From an uncultured Bacilli bacterium (lineage in GTDB: Bacteria; Bacillota_I; Bacilli_A; RF39; UBA660): a DNA stretch of 5,883 nucleotides. Shown piece after piece: positions 5,843 to 5,883 of the stretch; within the stretch, counting starts at the first letter, position 1, and every line of letters starts with the position of its first letter. The position numbers and the translations under genes were made by a program. Below the pieces are notes generated by a model, which saw only the letters and a program-made list of their open reading frames with translations, was not told where the DNA came from and made no database searches. The stretch is taken from NCBI GenBank assembly GCA_934101115.1, contig CAKOPW010000043.1, positions 1-5,883 of the forward strand, in the 5' to 3' direction.

Positions 5843-5872
5843 AAGTTGAATTTATATAAATTTGACTTTTTT
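5843..5872 (+). terminator. Second A/T-rich terminator near the window end
   Basis: Arms AAGTTGAATTT (5843-5853) and AAATTTGACTT (5858-5868) pair over 11 bp with two G-T wobbles around loop ATAT, followed by T to 5872. It lies only 37 bases after the previous terminator, with no supported gene between them. It may be a backup terminator or the leftover end of another lost gene. Confidence 0.6.
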
Positions 5873-5883
5873 ATTTGAATAAG

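Noticed and set aside
1..5883. Alternative genetic code with TGA as Trp, considered because of the mollicute-like composition
   Set aside because: All closed genes end in TAA or TAG, Trp is TGG throughout and no gene needs a TGA to be read through. The window gives no evidence for recoding.

Overview
This is an AT-rich, single-strand-biased window: every supported gene lies on the + strand. Genes use Shine-Dalgarno sites of the AGGTG/GGTGA kind and end at short intrinsic terminators. All closed genes stop with TAA or TAG, and Trp is encoded by TGG, so nothing calls for a recoded genetic code. The protein families (SipW-type signal peptidase, SipW-cognate surface protein, class B penicillin-binding protein) point to a low-GC, Gram-positive-type bacterium with a peptidoglycan wall, in the Firmicutes/Bacilli. 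My guess is an uncultured gut lineage of the RF39 kind. That guess is inference from protein style, not a database result.

Region 1 (1-2912) is a three-gene operon closed by a strong terminator. It encodes a small exported Thr/Ala-rich protein with a SipW-cognate signal peptide, a 380-residue Ser/His signal peptidase with an unusually long multi-pass membrane region in front of the catalytic domain, and a bitopic protein that resembles the DUF5305 family. The likely logic is substrate, dedicated peptidase and membrane accessory protein, making a surface or matrix protein similar in principle to the TasA-SipW pair of Bacillus.

Region 2 (2913-4230) starts with a good extended -10 promoter. It carries an N-terminally anchored protein with a four-cysteine C-terminal module, a hairpin, then two small unrecognised genes that overlap by 17 bases (89 and 43 residues) and end in a terminator.

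Region 3 (4231-5883) is a decayed locus. The 5' part of a class B penicillin-binding protein gene (SpoVD/FtsI type) keeps the SxxK and SxN motifs, but homology breaks right after SCN and the KTG box is missing. The sequence then passes into the 3' end of a different, unrecognised gene in another frame. That remnant has an internal TAA and ends at a terminator. A second terminator lies near the window end. The junction near 5310 is either a real deletion/recombination scar or an assembly join.

I see no tRNA, rRNA, CRISPR array, transposase or attachment site.
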